A DNA stretch of 64,000 nucleotides from Citrobacter europaeus (GTDB lineage Bacteria > Pseudomonadota > Gammaproteobacteria > Enterobacterales > Enterobacteriaceae). Position numbers and translations under genes: made by a program. The stretch lies in assembly GCA_020099315.1 (NCBI GenBank), contig CP083650.1, forward strand, positions 2,666,001 to 2,730,000, read 5' to 3'. Every line of letters starts with the position of its first letter. Position 1 is the first letter of the stretch. Below, one piece after another: positions 18,357 through 27,590 of this stretch. Below the pieces are notes generated by a model that saw only the letters and a program-made list of their open reading frames with translations, searched no databases and was not told the origin of the DNA.

Positions 18357-18566
18357 TTATCCGGCCAATGCTTTAATCACGGTCTCAATGGCTTGTTTTT
18401 CTAGCTCGCTGCGCTTCACACGTTGGTTGGCGAGGGTGGTTCTCAGTACTCCCGCAATGACGATATGCTTAGGCTCTTGTCCCAGATCGCGCATTTCCAG
18501 CACTACTTTACCGACTACTCTGCACATTTCACGGTACAGCTCATCGTCTTTGGTCTGATTTCCCAT
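18357..18566 (-). CDS. fumD: FumD, small fumarase-type protein
   Basis: 69 residues, close to E. coli YdhZ, which was renamed FumD after fumarase activity was reported. The sequence (DDELYREMCRVVGKVVLEMR, KHIVIAGVLRTTLANQR) is mainly helical, has no signal peptide and no cysteine cluster. It is a single gene: its own terminator lies downstream and about 90 bases separate it from ttrR. Upstream at 18630-18643 stands TTGAT-TTTC-ATTGA (read on its strand), a half-good FNR match. In K-12 this gene neighbours pykF; here the ttr and methionine-type importer genes lie between. Confidence 0.92.
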   Translation of the reverse strand: MGNQTKDDELYREMCRVVGKVVLEMRDLGQEPKHIVIAGVLRTTLANQRVKRSELEKQAIETVIKALAG

Positions 18567-18658
18567 TTTTGCCCGCTCGTCATTAACTCAAACCAACAGC
18601 ATATATCAGTCTGACGGTTTAGACAAAATTCAATGAAAATCAAACAAATGTCATAACT

Positions 18659-19243
18659 CTACTGAATCTTCTGGAGTCGATTTACCAGCTCCGCAAGACT
18701 TCCCGCCTGCATTTTTTCCATCACCCGCGCCCGATGAACCTCTACCGTGCGCACGGCGATATTCATTGCGTCAGCAATTTCCCGATTCATCAACCCTTTT
18801 GCTACCAGCTGTGCCAGCTCTCGCTCCTTTGGCGTGAGCTGCTGATAACAGACGACGATCTCTTGTCGCGAGAAGGCGGCGAGAGAAACCTGCAAAGCAT
18901 GCTCTAACGCCGCTTGTAAAGGCACAGCGGAGACTGGCTTTTGCAAAAAATCGACCGCTCCGCGCTTCATTTGCTCAACCGCCATCGGAACATCGCCATG
19001 CCCGGTGAGGAATACCACCGCTAGCGTACTTTCTTGCTGACGCATGGCTTCATGGACAGCGTGCCCATCCAGAACCGGCATACGCATGTCCAGCAAAAGT
19101 ACGCCCACCTGGTGCAGATTTGCCTCGGCGAGGAATGTTTCGCCCTGATCCCAGCAACACACCTCATATCCCAGACTTTCCAGTAAAAACGCGCAGGCCT
19201 GGGTGACGGCAATATCGTCATCCAGCAGATGAATGATTGCCAC
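18659..19243 (-). CDS. ttrR: TtrR, tetrathionate response regulator
   Basis: A 194-residue FixJ-type response regulator. Residues 1-120 are the receiver domain with the acidic pocket (LLDDD), the phospho-acceptor Asp52 in LLLDMRMPVLDG, and KPVSAVPL with the conserved lysine. The C-terminal LuxR-type helix-turn-helix is LTPKERELAQLVAKGLMNREIADAMNIAVRTVEVHRARVMEKM. Start is a GTG at 19243 with AGGGAGG upstream, inside the end of ttrS (26-base overlap). With TtrS it switches on ttrBCA when tetrathionate is present, as in Salmonella. A candidate binding palindrome is marked upstream of ttrB. Confidence 0.95.
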   Translation of the reverse strand: MAIIHLLDDDIAVTQACAFLLESLGYEVCCWDQGETFLAEANLHQVGVLLLDMRMPVLDGHAVHEAMRQQESTLAVVFLTGHGDVPMAVEQMKRGAVDFLQKPVSAVPLQAALEHALQVSLAAFSRQEIVVCYQQLTPKERELAQLVAKGLMNREIADAMNIAVRTVEVHRARVMEKMQAGSLAELVNRLQKIQ

Positions 19244-20999
19244 TACGGCCTCCCTCCAGGTTTTGCTTAAAATGTAATGTCACCATCGCACCCGCTTTTT
19301 CATCAGGAGCCTGATGATTATTGATCTCAATGTCTCCATTCGCGTAGCGCACCAGCCGCTGACAAATGGCTAATCCCAGCCCCATCCCCTCTTTACGGGT
19401 GGTCATAAACGGCTGAAAAGCCTGATACAATTGTGCCTCATCAATACCTCCGGCGTTATCCTGCACCTGAATACACACATCGCCATCCTCACGCTCGGCG
19501 CTAAACCACACTGTAGTTGCCCCTGCCTGGGCCGCATTGAGCACCAGATTGGCCAGAACCTGTTCGAGGAGAACGGCTGGCAGCGTTAATGTTAACGCCT
19601 TACCAATCTGCGTTTGCAGCGCCACCGCCGGGAATTGCTGAGGCATGCGCAATAATTGCCAGACATGATGGATGGCATCGTGAATATTGACGACTTGCCA
19701 GTCGTCGGTAATTACCGGATTGCCCTGCGCCTGGCTAACCCACTGGCGAAGATTACGCAGCGTATCAGCGCCTCGCTGTGCCTGGTTATCAATGTGCTCC
19801 AGCGCGGGCAGCAGCGGGTGCTGCTGATCCTGACCGCGCAGGCGGATCAGACAGCCTTGCGCATAATGTCGGATAGCCGACAAAGGCTGATTGAGCTCAT
19901 GAGCAAAACCTGAAGTCATCTCGCCAAGCACGCTCATTTGGCGAGCGGTTTCCAGTTCCTGTTCCTGTTTGCGCAACAGTACGTTGTTTCGCTCCAACTG
20001 CCTGCCGCGTCGACGAACCAGCAGCATCACCCAGATATAATTGAGCGTCAGCAACAGCAGTACGAGAGCCGCGCCTCCCATCGCCAGCCGATGTTGAATA
20101 AACCAGCTTTTGACATCCAGCCACAGCTGGCGCTGCTGCGGATGTTGGCGGACGTCGCGTAGCAACGCTTCGACTTCGCGAGTCGAGGCGGGCGCCCCCC
20201 AGCGAAACGTCGCATTCTGCGGCGCATTGAACAGTGCCCGCGTGACGCGATCGGCCAGCTCGTCGCTTACTGCAGGCAGTGCCGCAAACGACCAGTCAGG
20301 ATAGAGCGGCGTACTGGTTAAACAGGGAATCGACGTTGGATGGTTAAGTACGGCCATAAAATCTGTTTTACGAATAAGCCCTTCTTCATCCATTTTTTCC
20401 AGCAGACACACCGGTACAATCACTGCCTGCACGGCTTTTTCGCGTAATAAATAGAGTAAGGCATCGGCGGGAAATCCAGTGAACATCAGATGCAAATCGC
20501 GCTCCGGGCGCAAACCGGCATCGCTGAGCGCTTTATATCCCAGCAAATAACCGCCAAATGCCTGTGCGTCAATGGCGCCAACCGTTTTGCCGATCAGATC
20601 GTGTGCGGAGGTTATCCCGCTGTCGCGTCTGACGAGGATCGCGCTGCCAATCACGTTACTGGTGGCTTTCCCCCCGCGAGTAGAACGTAGCGACGCCAGC
20701 CAACGTAGTGCAGCGCTGCTGTTTAGCTGCACAAACTGCGCCGGATTGGTGACCACAAATTGTACCGTGCCACGATTCACCGCCTCCTGCATCTGGTGCA
20801 GGTCCAGCGGTTGAATATGAAACTGTTCGCCGGGGATTTGCTGATTCAACAAGGTTTCCAGCGGCTGCCAGTGATTACGTGTGGAGACCTCCCCACGCAT
20901 CGCCAAAACGCCGATATTCCATGTCTGTGCCCTGACCACCCCGCTTAGCATCCATAGCGACGCCAGCACCACCAGACATTTTACTACGTTTCGTCCCAC
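19218..20999 (-). CDS. ttrS: TtrS, tetrathionate sensor histidine kinase
   Basis: 593 residues. A signal/anchor at 1-24 leads into a periplasmic PhnD-like binding domain (about 25-300), a membrane helix at about 306-327, a short coiled linker, and a kinase core. The phospho-acceptor His367 is in GFAHELNQPLSAIRHYAQG. Nucleotide-binding boxes are NLVLNAAQAG, VQDNAGGIDEA and GMGLGLAICQRLV. Start is a GTG at 20999 with AGGGA upstream. This is the standard TtrS architecture; the sensor detects tetrathionate in the periplasm. It is divergent from ttrB and translationally overlaps ttrR. Confidence 0.95.
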   Translation of the reverse strand: MGRNVVKCLVVLASLWMLSGVVRAQTWNIGVLAMRGEVSTRNHWQPLETLLNQQIPGEQFHIQPLDLHQMQEAVNRGTVQFVVTNPAQFVQLNSSAALRWLASLRSTRGGKATSNVIGSAILVRRDSGITSAHDLIGKTVGAIDAQAFGGYLLGYKALSDAGLRPERDLHLMFTGFPADALLYLLREKAVQAVIVPVCLLEKMDEEGLIRKTDFMAVLNHPTSIPCLTSTPLYPDWSFAALPAVSDELADRVTRALFNAPQNATFRWGAPASTREVEALLRDVRQHPQQRQLWLDVKSWFIQHRLAMGGAALVLLLLTLNYIWVMLLVRRRGRQLERNNVLLRKQEQELETARQMSVLGEMTSGFAHELNQPLSAIRHYAQGCLIRLRGQDQQHPLLPALEHIDNQAQRGADTLRNLRQWVSQAQGNPVITDDWQVVNIHDAIHHVWQLLRMPQQFPAVALQTQIGKALTLTLPAVLLEQVLANLVLNAAQAGATTVWFSAEREDGDVCIQVQDNAGGIDEAQLYQAFQPFMTTRKEGMGLGLAICQRLVRYANGDIEINNHQAPDEKAGAMVTLHFKQNLEGGRSGNHSSAG

Positions 21000-21021
21000 T
21001 CAATTATCCCTGTCAATTATG

Positions 21022-21098
21022 TTGTTTTAGATCAACAACAAGCCGGGTATGTGGTTAACCACAATAGAGTACCCCCATCACGATTTTTACACTGTAAA
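21022..21098 (+). promoter_or_regulatory. ttrB promoter region: FNR site and candidate TtrR palindromes
   Basis: TTGTT-TTAG-ATCAA at 21022-21035 differs from the FNR consensus by one base. GTGGTTAACCAC at 21051-21062 is a perfect 12-bp palindrome nested in GGGTA (21045-21049) and TACCC (21070-21074). TTTACA-C-TGTAAA at 21086-21098 is a further palindrome containing a possible -10 TACACT (21088-21093). If transcription starts near 21100, FNR lies at about -71.5 and the central palindrome at about -43.5, fitting joint FNR and TtrR activation known for Salmonella ttrBCA. The TtrR assignment is inferred. Confidence 0.65.
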
Positions 21099-21177
21099 TC
21101 ATCGAGATTCTTTATTCATCACAAGCAAATCAACGGCGTGACCAATGTTTCGTTGTTGCATCGTGACGGGAGAAAAT

Positions 21178-21912
21178 ATGGACAGCAGTAAACGGCAGTT
21201 TCTCCAGCAACTGGGCGTCCTGACCGCCGGCGCATCGCTGGTACCTTTAGCTCAGGCGCAATTCCCCTTCTCGCCTGAACGCCATGAAGGCTCACTTCAA
21301 CACCGCTACGCCATGCTGGTTGACCTGCGTCGCTGTATTGGCTGCCAGGCGTGTACCGTCAGTTGCGCCATTGAAAACCAGACGCCGCAGGGCGAATTTC
21401 GTACCCTCGTTAACCAGTATCAGGTGCAGATTGAGGGCCAGCAGAGCGTCACCAACGTCCTGCTGCCGCGGCTGTGCAACCATTGTGATAATCCCCCCTG
21501 CGTCCCCGTTTGCCCGGTACAGGCCACTTTCCAACGCGAAGACGGCATTGTGGTAGTCGACAACACGCGCTGCGTGGGCTGCGCCTACTGCGTGCAGGCC
21601 TGTCCTTATGATGCGCGATTCATCAACCATGAAACGCAAACCGCTGATAAATGCACCTTTTGCGTTCACCGTCTCGAAGCGGGCCTGCTCCCGGCCTGCG
21701 TGGAATCCTGCGTCGGTGGCGCACGCATCATAGGCGATATCAAAGATCCGCACAGTCGAATCTCGCAAATGCTGCGTGAACACCATGACGCCATCAAAGT
21801 CCTGAAACCGGAAAATGGAACAGCACCGCACGTGTTCTATATGGGTCTGGACGAGGCGTTTGTCACCCCGTTGATGGGACGTGCTCAACCCGCTCTCTGG
21901 CAGGAGGTTTAA
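21178..21912 (+). CDS. ttrB: TtrB, tetrathionate reductase iron-sulfur subunit
   Basis: 244 residues from ATG 21178, preceded by GGGAGAA; an in-frame ATG at 21145 lacks a good ribosome site. The N terminus (SSKRQFLQQLGVLTAGASLVPLAQA) is a Tat-type signal with KR in place of RR. The mature part has four cysteine groups: CIGCQACTVSC, CNHCDNPPCVPVC, CVGCAYCVQAC and CTFCVHRLEAGLLPACVESC. It carries electrons from TtrC to TtrA in the periplasm. It is first in ttrBCA, touching ttrC with no gap. The sequence is close to Salmonella TtrB throughout. Confidence 0.95.
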   Translation: MDSSKRQFLQQLGVLTAGASLVPLAQAQFPFSPERHEGSLQHRYAMLVDLRRCIGCQACTVSCAIENQTPQGEFRTLVNQYQVQIEGQQSVTNVLLPRLCNHCDNPPCVPVCPVQATFQREDGIVVVDNTRCVGCAYCVQACPYDARFINHETQTADKCTFCVHRLEAGLLPACVESCVGGARIIGDIKDPHSRISQMLREHHDAIKVLKPENGTAPHVFYMGLDEAFVTPLMGRAQPALWQEV

Positions 21913-22935
21913 ATGAACCATTCACTGGTTATTGAAGAGGTTCTGGCCCATCCCCAGGACGTAAGCTGGTTACCCTGGGCCGTACAATATTTCTTTTTCA
22001 TCGGCATTGCCGCCTGCGCCGCGCTGTTCGCCTGTCTGCTTCACTGGCGCAAACAAGAGACGGCGGAACTGGAAAACCTGACGCTGTTAATCGCCCTGAC
22101 CTGCGCGATTACCGCGCCGCTGGCGCTGACCGCTGACTTACACCAAACCGCCCGCGTCTGGCATTTCTACGCCTGGCCAACGCCATGGTCGTGGATGCCA
22201 TGGGGCGCGCTGTTTTTACCTCTATTCACCGGCTTCTTAGGTCTGTGGTTTTTGGCGCAGCACGTTAAACGGTTAACGCTCAAAAGTTACAGCGTCACCA
22301 AATGGTTGGCCATAGGTAGCGCCCTGTCGGCCATCGGATTGCTGGTTTACACCGGTCAAGAAGTGTCAGTGGTGCAGGCGCGTCCGGTCTGGTTCAGCTA
22401 CGCCTTTCCGATTGCAATGTTTCTCAGCGCGCTGCAAACGTTTCTCGCCCTGCTCATCGCAACGACCAAAAACCAGGAAACATTAGCACGCAAACTGGCA
22501 TGGGGGCAGACAATTACCCTGATCGCGCTGGCTGGAGTGGTGGTGATATGGGTGAGCGGCAATTCGCTTTCCGGTTCAGCTATTCGCCAGTGGCTCGACG
22601 TTGCCTCTTCGGCACGACACTACGCCATCGGCTGGGTTGCGCTATGGCTTGCATCGCTTGCTCTTTGTGGGCTGGTGCTACGTAACCCCCTGTCGCTGCC
22701 GCTGCGCATAATACTCGCATTTAGCGCGATGGCGCTGTGCTGGCTGATGCGCTGGACGTTACTCATCCAGGTACAGACCATCCCAAAATTTAACGCGCAG
22801 TTTAACCCTTACACCCTGCCTGGGGGTACCGATGGCTGGCTGGCCATTTTGGGCACCTTTGGACTGTGGATTGCACTGATCATTATTGTTCGTGAAGCCC
22901 TGAACGCGATCGCAAGGAGAATGCAACATGGCTAA
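21913..22935 (+). CDS. ttrC: TtrC, tetrathionate reductase membrane quinol subunit
   Basis: A 340-residue integral membrane protein of the NrfD/PsrC family with about nine predicted membrane helices (first WAVQYFFFIGIAACAALFACLLHW, last IALIIIVREAL). It should oxidise menaquinol and hand electrons to TtrB. The ribosome site GGAGG precedes ATG 21913 within the end of ttrB, and the gene overlaps ttrA by eight bases, so the three subunits are translationally coupled. Length and order match Salmonella ttrC. Confidence 0.95.
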   Translation: MNHSLVIEEVLAHPQDVSWLPWAVQYFFFIGIAACAALFACLLHWRKQETAELENLTLLIALTCAITAPLALTADLHQTARVWHFYAWPTPWSWMPWGALFLPLFTGFLGLWFLAQHVKRLTLKSYSVTKWLAIGSALSAIGLLVYTGQEVSVVQARPVWFSYAFPIAMFLSALQTFLALLIATTKNQETLARKLAWGQTITLIALAGVVVIWVSGNSLSGSAIRQWLDVASSARHYAIGWVALWLASLALCGLVLRNPLSLPLRIILAFSAMALCWLMRWTLLIQVQTIPKFNAQFNPYTLPGGTDGWLAILGTFGLWIALIIIVREALNAIARRMQHG

Positions 22936-25900
22936 TTTAACCCGTCGTCAGTGGCTTAAAGTAGGCCTTGCCGTAGGTGGCATGGTGACTTTTGGCCTGA
23001 GTTATCGGGATGTGGCAAAGCGCGCAATAGACGGTTTATTGGACGGAACCTCGGGCAAAATTACCCGTGATCGCATCTTTGGTAACGCCCTCATTCCCGA
23101 AGCCAATGCCCAGCCGCGCTGGCAGCAGAACCCGCAGCAGGTTATCTCCATGACGCAGTGCTTTGGCTGCTGGACGCAGTGTGGCGTGCGGGTACGCGTC
23201 GACAATGAACAAGGCAAGGTGCTGCGCATTGCGGGCAACCCCTATCATCCATTGTCTCAGGAGCATCATATTGACTCCGCCGTCCCCTTTGCCACCGCAA
23301 TGGAACAACTGGCGGGCGAATCGGGTCTTGACGCGCGTTCCACCGCTTGCGCCCGTGGTGCAACCTTACTGGAAGGGCTGTACAGCCCGCTACGTATTCT
23401 GGAACCTATGAAGCGCGTCGGTAAACGCGGTGAGGGGAAATGGCAGCGCATCAGCTTCGAACAGTTGATCGAAGAAGTGGTGGAAGGCGGCGATCTGTTT
23501 GGTGAAGGCCACGTTGACGGTCTGCGGGCAATCCATGATACCAACACGCCGCTTGATGCCGGGCATCCCGGCTTTGGCCCGAAATCCAATCAACTGCTGG
23601 TCACGAATACCAGCGATGAAGGACGTGATACCTTTTTACGCCGCTTCGCGCTGAACAGTTTCGGCAGTAAAAATTTCGGTGCTCATGGCGCTTATTGCGG
23701 TCTGGCCTATCGGGCCGGATCCGGTGCGCTAATGGGCGATCTGGATAAAAACACCCACGTGAAACCCGACTGGGATAACGTCGAATTCGCGCTGTTTATG
23801 GGCACTTCGCCGGCGCAATCCGGTAATCCATTTAAGCGCCAGGCCCGGCAACTGGCCAGCGCCCGGTTACGCGACGACTTCCGTTATGTGGTGGTGGCGC
23901 CCGCCCTGCCATTGACTACGGTGCTGGCTGACGAGCGCGGCCATTGGCAGCCCGTACGTCCGGGAAGCGACTCTGCGCTGGCGATGGCGATGATCCGCTG
24001 GATTATCGATAAACAGCGTTACAACGCCGATTACCTCGCTATTCCCGGCGTACAGGCCATGCAGCAGGCCGAAGAAAAAAGCTGGACTAACGCCACGCAT
24101 CTGGTAATTACCGATGAGCTTCCAACCCTTGCCGGACAGCATTTAACCCTCGCACATTTGAACGCAAATGCCGCCGAGGAGCCAGCAGTCGTTAACGAGG
24201 CCGGCGAAATTGTCGCCGCCAGCGGTTGCCCGCGTGCGCAGTTGTTTGTCAGCCGCGAAGTCATGCTGGCAGACGGCCAGACGGTGACGGTCAAAAGCAG
24301 CCTCCAGTGCCTGAAAGAGTCCGCCGGGAAACTAACACTCACGCAATACAGCCAGCAGTGCGGCGTGTCTGAAGCAGACATTAGCGCACTGGCCGATGCG
24401 TTTACCCGTCATGGACGCAAAGCGGCGGTGATCGCCCACGGTGGCATGATGGCAGGCAATGGATTTTATAATGCCTGGTCGGTGATGATGCTCAATGCAC
24501 TGATTGGCAACCTCAGCCTTGAAGGCGGCGTGTTCGTCGGCGGCGGCAAGTTTAATGGCGCCACCGACGGTCCGCGCTACAACATGGACAGCTTCGCCGG
24601 GAAGGTAAAACCGAAAGGGTTAAGCATCGCGCGCAGCAAAACGGCTTATGAGTCTTCCGAAGAGTACCGCAATAAGGTGGCTGCCAGACAATCCCCCTTC
24701 CCGGCCAAAGCCCCGTGGTATCCGTTTGTCGCCGGTCAGCTAACCGAACTTCTCGTCTCAGCGCTTGAAGGTTACCCTTATCCGCTGAAAGCCTGGATCT
24801 CCAACATGACCAACCCGTTCTACGGCATTGCAGGGTTGCGCGGCGTGGCGGAAGAAAAACTCAAGGATCCTGCGCGTCTGCCGCTATTTATCGCGATTGA
24901 CGCCTTTATGAATGAAACCACGGCGTTGGCAGATTACATCGTGCCAGATACCCATAACTTCGAAAGTTGGGGATTCAGCGCCCCATGGGCGGGCGTGGCC
25001 AGTAAAGCCACAACCGCGCGTTGGCCGGTAGTCAGAGCCGCGACCAGCACTACCGCCAACGGTCAACCGGCCTCGATGGAGTCTTTCTGTATCGCTGTAG
25101 CAAAACGCATCGGGCTACCCGGATTCGGCGACAATGCGATCACCGATCCGCAAGGCAACCGCTATCCACTGAACCGTGCGGAAGATTACTACCTGCGACT
25201 CGCCGCTAATATTGCGTTTATGGGCAAAGCGCCGGTCGCCGAAGCACAGCCGGAAGACATTGCACTGACCGGCGTACAGCGGATAGTGCCTGTGATGACC
25301 CAAACGCTGAAAGCCGATGAAATCAGCCGGGTGGCATTTATCTACTCCCGGGGCGGACGCTTTGCGCCGGACATCAGCGGGCGGGTTGAGAATCGGGTAG
25401 GCAATGCGTGGGAAAAACCGCTACAAATCTGGAATGCGAACGTCGCCGCGCACCGCCATGCGATTACCGGCGAGCGCTTCAGCGGCTGCCCGGCCTGGTA
25501 TCCTTCGCGCCTGTCAGATGGCCGTGCTGTCGAGGAGTTGTTCCCGGAACAAGAGTGGCCGCTGAAACTGATTTCCTTTAAATCAAATACAATGTCCAGC
25601 GCCACGGCGGTGATCCCGCGTCTGCAGCATCTGAAGCCGGTAAATCTGGTGGCGCTCAATCCGCAGGACGGTCAGCGGTATGGCTTAGCGCACGGCGATA
25701 AGGTACGGATCACCACGCCTGGCGGTCAGGCGCTGGCGCAGATAAGCCTGCTGCATGGGGTCATGCCTGGCGTAATCGCCATTGAACACGGTTATGGGCA
25801 TAAAGAAATGGGCGCTGCGCAGCATACGCTCGACGGCGAACCGATGGCGTTTGATGCACAAATAAGGTCGGGGATTAATCTCAACGATTTAGGCTTTGCG

Positions 25901-25993
25901 GATCCTACCCGGCAGGTAGCGAATACCTGGCTTGACTGGGTATCGGGCGCGGCGGTGCGCCAGGGGTTACCCGCGAGAATTGAGCGAGTGTAA
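22928..25993 (+). CDS. ttrA: TtrA, tetrathionate reductase catalytic subunit
   Basis: A 1021-residue molybdopterin oxidoreductase of the DMSO-reductase superfamily. It starts with a Tat signal (LTRRQWLKVGLAVGG). The 4Fe-4S motif CFGCWTQCGVRVRV lies at about residues 77-90, with a later cysteine near STACARGA. The molybdopterin domains follow (LFMGTSPAQSGNPFKRQARQ, HGGMMAGNGFYNAW) and a C-terminal dinucleotide-binding domain ends the protein (LVALNPQDGQRYGLAHGDKVRI). It reduces tetrathionate to two thiosulfates in the periplasm, giving anaerobic respiration of a compound formed in the inflamed gut. It is full length compared with Salmonella TtrA. Confidence 0.95.
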   Translation: MANLTRRQWLKVGLAVGGMVTFGLSYRDVAKRAIDGLLDGTSGKITRDRIFGNALIPEANAQPRWQQNPQQVISMTQCFGCWTQCGVRVRVDNEQGKVLRIAGNPYHPLSQEHHIDSAVPFATAMEQLAGESGLDARSTACARGATLLEGLYSPLRILEPMKRVGKRGEGKWQRISFEQLIEEVVEGGDLFGEGHVDGLRAIHDTNTPLDAGHPGFGPKSNQLLVTNTSDEGRDTFLRRFALNSFGSKNFGAHGAYCGLAYRAGSGALMGDLDKNTHVKPDWDNVEFALFMGTSPAQSGNPFKRQARQLASARLRDDFRYVVVAPALPLTTVLADERGHWQPVRPGSDSALAMAMIRWIIDKQRYNADYLAIPGVQAMQQAEEKSWTNATHLVITDELPTLAGQHLTLAHLNANAAEEPAVVNEAGEIVAASGCPRAQLFVSREVMLADGQTVTVKSSLQCLKESAGKLTLTQYSQQCGVSEADISALADAFTRHGRKAAVIAHGGMMAGNGFYNAWSVMMLNALIGNLSLEGGVFVGGGKFNGATDGPRYNMDSFAGKVKPKGLSIARSKTAYESSEEYRNKVAARQSPFPAKAPWYPFVAGQLTELLVSALEGYPYPLKAWISNMTNPFYGIAGLRGVAEEKLKDPARLPLFIAIDAFMNETTALADYIVPDTHNFESWGFSAPWAGVASKATTARWPVVRAATSTTANGQPASMESFCIAVAKRIGLPGFGDNAITDPQGNRYPLNRAEDYYLRLAANIAFMGKAPVAEAQPEDIALTGVQRIVPVMTQTLKADEISRVAFIYSRGGRFAPDISGRVENRVGNAWEKPLQIWNANVAAHRHAITGERFSGCPAWYPSRLSDGRAVEELFPEQEWPLKLISFKSNTMSSATAVIPRLQHLKPVNLVALNPQDGQRYGLAHGDKVRITTPGGQALAQISLLHGVMPGVIAIEHGYGHKEMGAAQHTLDGEPMAFDAQIRSGINLNDLGFADPTRQVANTWLDWVSGAAVRQGLPARIERV

Positions 25994-25998
25994 TTCTC

Positions 25999-26077
25999 GC
26001 ACCGGATGGCAACGGCAACGCGCCTTATCCGGCCTACAGGACGTCGTAGGCAGGGTAAGGCACAGTCGCCATCCGGC
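25999..26077. repeat. REP/BIME palindromic element
   Basis: Two inverted copies of the enterobacterial REP unit (GCACCGGATGGC..., ATCCGGCCTAC..., ...GCCATCCGGC) lie between the convergent ends of ttrA and the methionine-type binding-protein gene. Such units stabilise 3' ends and bind gyrase or IHF in E. coli. Confidence 0.85.
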
Positions 26078-26087
26078 AAAAAGCAAA

Positions 26088-26900
26088 TTAGTTATTTACC
26101 GGGATCACCGCGCCTTTATATTTGGTGCGGATCCAGTCCTGGATCTCTTTTGAATGCAGGACATCAACCAGCGCCACGATATCCTTTTTCTTCTCGTCGC
26201 CACGATGCACGGTAATGATGTTGGCATACGGGTTGTTTTCACCACTTTCGACGGCGATAGGATCTTTCACCGGATCCAGCCCGGCATCGATCGCGTAGTT
26301 GGCGTTAATCACCACCGCATCCCCTTCGTCGTTGTTATACATCTGCGGTAACAGCGCCGCTTCGACGTTAGGCAGGAACTTCAGTTTTTTCGGGTTTTCG
26401 ACGATATCGCTAATGCGAGCGGTCACTTTATCCACACCCGGCTTCAGCTTGATCACACCCTCTTTTTCGAAAATCGACAGAATACGGCCTTCTTCAGATA
26501 CCGCATCGCGCATGATGATCTTGCCACCTTCCGGCAGATCTTTAAGCGATTTTACCTTTTTCGAATAGATACCAATCGGCTCGATGTGAATCGCTCCGGC
26601 GCTGACGAAATCATAGGTTTTATCACCCGCATGGTCTTTAATCACGCTGTTCAGGTACGGAATATGCTGGAAGTAGTTCGCGTCAATCTCACGGCCAGCC
26701 AGCGCGGTGTTCGGCAGAATGTAATCCTGGAACGGTTTAATCTCTAAATCGATCCCCTGCTTCGCCAGAATCGGCTTAGCCTGCTCAAGGATCTCCGCAT
26801 GCGGCACGTTAGATGCGCCAACGGTCAGAGTATCAGCCCAGGAGGCAAAGCTCAGGGCGCTCAAGGTTGCTGCGGCGAGTAACGTCAGTGATTTTTTCAT
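26088..26900 (-). CDS. MetQ/NlpA-family ABC binding protein
   Basis: A 270-residue binding protein. The signal peptide (KKSLTLLAAATLSALSFASWA) ends in an ordinary cleavage site without the lipobox cysteine found in E. coli MetQ, so it is probably soluble in the periplasm. The mature start TLTVGASNVPHAEILEQAKP, then GREIDANYFQHIPYL and GAIHIEPIGIYSKK, are family hallmarks; members bind methionine or related compounds. It is last in a metNIQ-type operon. As K-12 has metNIQ elsewhere, this is probably a second, paralogous system (inference), and the ligand may differ from methionine. Confidence 0.88.
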   Translation of the reverse strand: MKKSLTLLAAATLSALSFASWADTLTVGASNVPHAEILEQAKPILAKQGIDLEIKPFQDYILPNTALAGREIDANYFQHIPYLNSVIKDHAGDKTYDFVSAGAIHIEPIGIYSKKVKSLKDLPEGGKIIMRDAVSEEGRILSIFEKEGVIKLKPGVDKVTARISDIVENPKKLKFLPNVEAALLPQMYNNDEGDAVVINANYAIDAGLDPVKDPIAVESGENNPYANIITVHRGDEKKKDIVALVDVLHSKEIQDWIRTKYKGAVIPVNN

Positions 26901-26921
26901 GATAATGGTTTCCGTATTTTA

Positions 26922-27590
26922 TTAGCGTTTATCTAACAGAGAGGTGATCACATCGCCGCAAAGCTGGATGATGAAGACAATGAGCAAAATCGTCACCGTC
27001 GCCACCAGCGTGACGTCGCTGTGGTTGCGCTGGAATCCTTCCAGATAAGCCAAATTCCCTAATCCACCGGCGCCAATTACCCCTGCCATCGCGCTGTAGC
27101 TAACCAGCGCAATCAGCGTCACGGTGATCCCGGACACCAGAGCAGGAGAAGATTCCGGCAATAAAACTCGAAAAATAAGCGTGCTCAGCCGTGCGCCCAT
27201 CGAACGCGTCGCTTCAATAACGCCTTTATCCACTTCACGCAGGGCAATTTCGACCAGACGCGCGTAAAACGGCGCGGCCCCCACGATCAGCGCAGGCAAC
27301 GCAGCATTGGCACCGAGAATGGTGCCAACCATCGCTTTGGTGAACGGGATCAGCAGCACGATCAATATGATGAACGGGATGGAACGGAAGATATTCACCA
27401 CCAGCGAAATAACGCTATATACCGCGCGATTGTGAAACAGTCCGCCGCGTGCGGTCAGGAACAGCGCAAGACCAAGTGCGATCCCCAGTACAAAGGTCGC
27501 CGCACCAGAAAGGGCTGTCATATAGAGCGTTTCCTGGGTTGCCGCCAGCAGTTGCTCCCACTTCAGATGGGGAAACAGTTCTTCAGCCAT
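26922..27590 (-). CDS. MetI-family ABC permease
   Basis: A 222-residue permease with about five membrane helices (TALSGAATFVLGIALGLALFL; IPFIILIVLLIPF near the middle). The coupling loop reads GVIEATRSMGARLSTLIFRVLLPESSPALVSG, and the C-terminal part contains AMAGVIGAGGLGNLAY, as in MetI. It overlaps the ATPase gene by eight bases and precedes the binding-protein gene by 21 bases. It forms a homodimeric channel with the MetN-type ATPase. Family membership is certain; substrate is inferred from homology. Confidence 0.92.
   Translation of the reverse strand: MAEELFPHLKWEQLLAATQETLYMTALSGAATFVLGIALGLALFLTARGGLFHNRAVYSVISLVVNIFRSIPFIILIVLLIPFTKAMVGTILGANAALPALIVGAAPFYARLVEIALREVDKGVIEATRSMGARLSTLIFRVLLPESSPALVSGITVTLIALVSYSAMAGVIGAGGLGNLAYLEGFQRNHSDVTLVATVTILLIVFIIQLCGDVITSLLDKR

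Noticed and set aside
18630..18643. FNR site upstream of fumD
   Set aside because: TTGAT-TTTC-ATTGA has one perfect half and a second half with two mismatches; not enough to call it, although it is mentioned under fumD.
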